64,000 bases of DNA from Mermis nigrescens (taxonomy: Eukaryota > Nematoda > Enoplea > Mermithida > Mermithidae): the NCBI GenBank assembly GCA_036768485.1, contig JAVLUZ010000154.1, positions 29,699,792 through 29,763,791 on the forward strand, read 5' to 3'. The position numbers were made by a program, and so were the translations under genes. How positions within the stretch are numbered: position 1 is the stretch's first letter; the number at the start of each line of letters is the position of its first letter. Below the pieces are notes generated by a model. That model was not told the origin of the DNA. It saw only the letters and a list, made by a program, of their open reading frames with translations, and ran no database searches. Shown piece by piece: positions 61,394-64,000 of the stretch.

Positions 61394-62788
61394 GTGCCTC
61401 AAGACTTTAAGGACTCAATTATCGTACCAATTCACAAAAAGGGAGACCCAGCTACCTGCAAAAACTATAGAGGAATAAGCCTGTTAGCAACATCTGGAAA
61501 ACTTCTGACCTCTATAATCCGATCCAGACTACTCAGTGTTAGAGAAACTAACTGCAGGGAAGAGCAGGCTGGTTTCAGGCCTGGAAGAGGTTGCACCGAC
61601 CAAATATTCACACTTAGGCAACTAACCGAATCGCGCCTACGCTGTAAAAAGGACACATTCTTGGTATTTGTGGATTTTGCATGCGCATTCGATAGCATAG
61701 ACCATTCGTCCTTATGGTGCGCCCTCAAAAATGAATCAATCCCGCATGCCACACTTAGTATTCTCAAGGCCTTCTACGACGGTGGAATGAGCAGGGCAAA
61801 ATATTTGGGAAATGTGTCCTCACCATTCTCAATTACCACTGGCGTTAAACAGGGATGCATTATTTCGCCTATGTTGTTCAACGTGACTATGGACTGGATT
61901 CTCAGAAAAACTTTCGACGACATGCCAGGTGTACAAGTCGGAGCTAATTTGTCTCTCACTGATTTAGTATACGCCGACGACATTGTATTTTTTGCCGAAA
62001 CAGCTCAAGCCGCACAAAATACCTTGAATGCGTTACAAGTGAATGCCAACAAACTCGGACTGACAATAAACAGCGAAAAAACTAAATTTATTCTCACGGG
62101 CACACAACCGGCCATATTACAACTTGATGGCAAACCAATCGAAAGGGTGGATGCATTTAAATATTTGGGATCGGTTATCGATAGTGGACGAATAGTAGCA
62201 ACTAGCGACATCAAAAACCGCATTGGGAATGCCATGTCAGCATTCACTTCACTAAAGAAGTGTTTGTGGAACCAAAAAGACGTTACCATCACAACAAAAA
62301 TGAGAATTTTTAATGCTTCCATCCGGACAATTTTGATGTACGGCTCTGAGTCGTGGACTCTGCTTAAAAGCGATATGCACATATTAGAACGTTTTCAACT
62401 TCGATGTCTTCGCAGCATTTTGCACATAAATCTACGAGACCGATGGGAGAATGAAACTGTGCTGCAAGTATGTAAAAACCAAACCAGTATCGAACTCTAC
62501 TTAAAGCGACAGCGGCTCAGGTGGTTTGGACATGTCTGTCGCATGAACAACACCCGACTACCCTATCAGTTAATTAACTCCAAGCGGCCCACGGGCTGGA
62601 AAATCTCTCGAGACGCCCCTAAGAAAACATGGTTGACACAAGTGGCACAAGATGTTCAGCCGCTCCACTTCTCAATCATTGATGCCCAACAAGCAGCCTT
62701 GAACCGCGATCAATGGCGTGCTGTAATCCGTGATACACTGCCTTTGGCCGCCACAGCTCAACGGTCGTTGCCCTACCAACGTCATTGA
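61394..62788 (+). CDS. Retrotransposon ORF, reverse transcriptase
   Basis: 464 codons from an internal Met. RT motifs in order: FKDSIIVPIHKKGD (5-18), NYRGISLL (24-31), AGFRPGRGCTDQ (59-70), VDFACAFDSID (93-103), GVKQGCIISPMLFN (150-163) and YADDIVFF (193-200). The C-terminal region has LRWFGHVCRM, typical of CR1/RTE-type elements. The catalytic Asp pair is intact. The real coding sequence would begin upstream; two stops at about 61366-61378 and a frameshift near 61270-61290 separate it from the endonuclease. Confidence 0.9.
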   Translation: MPQDFKDSIIVPIHKKGDPATCKNYRGISLLATSGKLLTSIIRSRLLSVRETNCREEQAGFRPGRGCTDQIFTLRQLTESRLRCKKDTFLVFVDFACAFDSIDHSSLWCALKNESIPHATLSILKAFYDGGMSRAKYLGNVSSPFSITTGVKQGCIISPMLFNVTMDWILRKTFDDMPGVQVGANLSLTDLVYADDIVFFAETAQAAQNTLNALQVNANKLGLTINSEKTKFILTGTQPAILQLDGKPIERVDAFKYLGSVIDSGRIVATSDIKNRIGNAMSAFTSLKKCLWNQKDVTITTKMRIFNASIRTILMYGSESWTLLKSDMHILERFQLRCLRSILHINLRDRWENETVLQVCKNQTSIELYLKRQRLRWFGHVCRMNNTRLPYQLINSKRPTGWKISRDAPKKTWLTQVAQDVQPLHFSIIDAQQAALNRDQWRAVIRDTLPLAATAQRSLPYQRH

Positions 62789-62906
62789 AGCTTATGGTGT
62801 TTAAGTCAAGTAAGTAAGTCAAGTCTAGGTACGTATATGTACATGCCTAGTTACCTAATTGTACAGCGAGTAATATGCGTGGGCGTATATGCGTGCGTAT
62901 ACTCAG

Positions 62907-63489
62907 CAGGCGCGGATTTAAGGGGGGCGGGGGCGGCCGCCCTCCATTGGCCAAAAATATTTGGCGAGATAAAGAATGGATATGCAATTTGCAATGATTT
63001 TTGGCCGTCAGTGACCATAATTTCTCAAATTTTTCCGGCGCTACGCGCCGGATGATATCTATTACTGACATTTCTTAATTTGCTTGGCGATTTGGAAGCC
63101 ATTTTCTGTTCTATTTTTGCATAGTTTTCTTCTATTTTCAATCGAAAATTTCGATGTTTCGCATCAAATGTTATAAAAAGAGAAAATCAAGTAGTAAATC
63201 ATGCTTCTAGACGTCTATCCGCCTTAATTTCATAAATTTTCCGGCGCTACGCGCCAGATTTTTGTAAAAGTCAAAGAAATTCAATGATTTTCCGCACAAA
63301 ATTGTCTAAAATTCTGCAATTTTTTGAAAAAATATTGCGTCAGAAGTGATTTTATGTAAAAGGATACAATGTAAAACACCGGAAAAACGCTATTTCGCGC
63401 GTTAAGGGCAAATTTTCGGACCTATTTTTGACTGTTTTTGGAAAAGTTGGGATACCGCCCTCCTAGGAAAATCCTAGATCCGCCACTGA
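62907..63489. mobile_element. 'CGGATTTA' MITE
   Basis: CAGGCGCGGATTTAAGGGG ... CCTAGATCCGCCACTGA. Includes two CCGGCGCTACGCGCC hairpins. Reading frames at 62837-63071 fall inside it. Confidence 0.65.
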
Positions 63490-63507
63490 TAGTCAGCGTA
63501 ACCCGGA

Positions 63508-63630
63508 CATTTTAAGGCAGAGCCGGATACTTTAAGGTACCTCAAAGTGTCCGGCCGGACACAGTAAGGTAACTTAAAGTGTCCAGCCGGACACTTTAAG
63601 GCACGGACACTTTAAGGTGCGACACAGGCC
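63508..63630. repeat. Right-end palindrome array of the composite element
   Basis: Five or so half-sites of CCGGACACTTTAAGG in both orientations, some with single changes, ending GGTGCGACACAGG. Confidence 0.8.
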
Positions 63631-63926
63631 AAAGAGCTTTTTCAAAGCCAAAATAGTCTCCATAACTGGCCATGAAACAGACTATATGTTAATCCGCAGT
63701 TTCTGGTCAACCTTAAGTACTTTTAAAGAAAAATATTCACTTACCCACTTTTAACCTTCATGTTACTTTATTTTCTCAAAAATCGCTCATCTTTCCGATT
63801 TCGCCATTACCTCTCAAACCCCAGCTTCACCCTTACAAGTATGCATGGCTGCATCCCATCATCAGTATAAGCAGAATATTAGTAAAAGTCAAAAACTCTA
63901 AAATCTGCTTGCTAAGTATTTTATTA

Positions 63927-64000
63927 CTAGCAAAGACAAATGCTCCGATGGAACAAAATAGATGAATATACTTGGAAGTGTGGATTATTAAGGATGTAAA
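63927..64000. mobile_element. Fold-back MITE, left arm cut by window end
   Basis: CTAGCAAAGACAAATGCTCC preceded by TTA; matches the left arm at 46967 up to the last base of the window. Confidence 0.8.

Larger units (their letters stand above)
59580..62826 (+). mobile_element. Non-LTR retrotransposon (APE endonuclease + reverse transcriptase, CR1/RTE-like)
   Basis: Approximate limits. 5' UTR with AGCCGGTCACAAGCCCGG, two coding blocks (59731-61317, 61394-62788), and a 3' tail of short TAAGTCAAG-type repeats (62796-62826) instead of poly(A). No gag or RNase H was recognised. It is disrupted between the endonuclease and RT blocks, so this copy is inactive. Inserted within the TIR-bounded region 58752-63630. 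Confidence 0.85.
58752..63630. mobile_element. TIR-bounded composite element with CCTTAAAGTGTCCGG palindrome ends
   Basis: Left end GGTGTCACACCTTAAAGTG; right end CACTTTAAGGTGCGACAC is its near reverse complement. Both ends carry several copies of the palindrome CCTTAAAGTGTCCGG/CCGGACACTTTAAGG (58757-58830 and 63508-63620). The interior holds a non-LTR retrotransposon and a MITE but no transposase that I can see. Confidence 0.6.

Noticed and set aside
61465..62382. Minus-strand frames within the reverse transcriptase
   Set aside because: Shadows of the RT coding sequence, which has clear RT motifs on the + strand.

Overview
This is animal nuclear DNA, most likely from an invertebrate with a large, AT-rich, repeat-filled genome. 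Genes are split by GT-AG introns, and the intron and intergenic DNA is packed with small inverted-repeat transposons, long (TA)n tracts and one non-LTR retrotransposon. I found no tRNA, rRNA, operon or prokaryotic signal. I cannot name the species.

Left third (about 70-18347, + strand): a complete molybdenum-cofactor gene, MOCS1. I could assemble ten fusion exons plus one isoform-specific exon, with matching intron phases throughout. Exons 1-8 encode the radical-SAM enzyme MOCS1A (MoaA). A separate small exon at 14613-14668 supplies the Gly-Gly-stop tail of MOCS1A. Skipping it joins exon 8 in frame to the MoaC-like MOCS1B exons (15731-16158, 18024-18347). The gene therefore keeps the alternative-splicing logic known from vertebrate MOCS1.

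Middle (about 22.2-54.4 kb): two genes lie head to head. On the - strand (31456 down to 22232) is a three-exon gene for a short protein with a Frizzled-type cysteine-rich domain (CRD). It keeps only six of the usual ten cysteines. On the + strand (31897 to 54396) is an unnamed gene with a C2H2-like zinc finger, an acidic region and a predicted coiled coil. Both the shared upstream region and the neighbouring exon of each gene lie in a 1.49 kb tandem duplication (31260-32750 and 32751-34232). CRD exon 1, the presumed divergent promoter and one zinc-finger-gene exon therefore all exist twice.

Right end (about 54.4-64 kb): repeats. A TIR-bounded region (about 58752-63630), whose ends are arrays of a CCTTAAAGTGTCCGG palindrome, contains a non-LTR retrotransposon (APE endonuclease plus reverse transcriptase, disrupted between the two domains) and a further MITE.

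Several repeat families recur and help to order events: a 'GGCGCTTCGCGCC' hairpin-rich TIR element; a G-tract TIR element (GGTGGGCAGCACC); a CAGGCACGTAGC MITE with another element nested in it; a CTAGCAAAG fold-back MITE; a TAGTCTGTTTCAC MITE; a hAT-like element sitting inside a (TA)n tract; and a TGTAAA/TTTACA-box repeat that ends in a hairpin. Exon calls rest on reading frames, splice-site phases and my memory of the protein families; no database search was possible.
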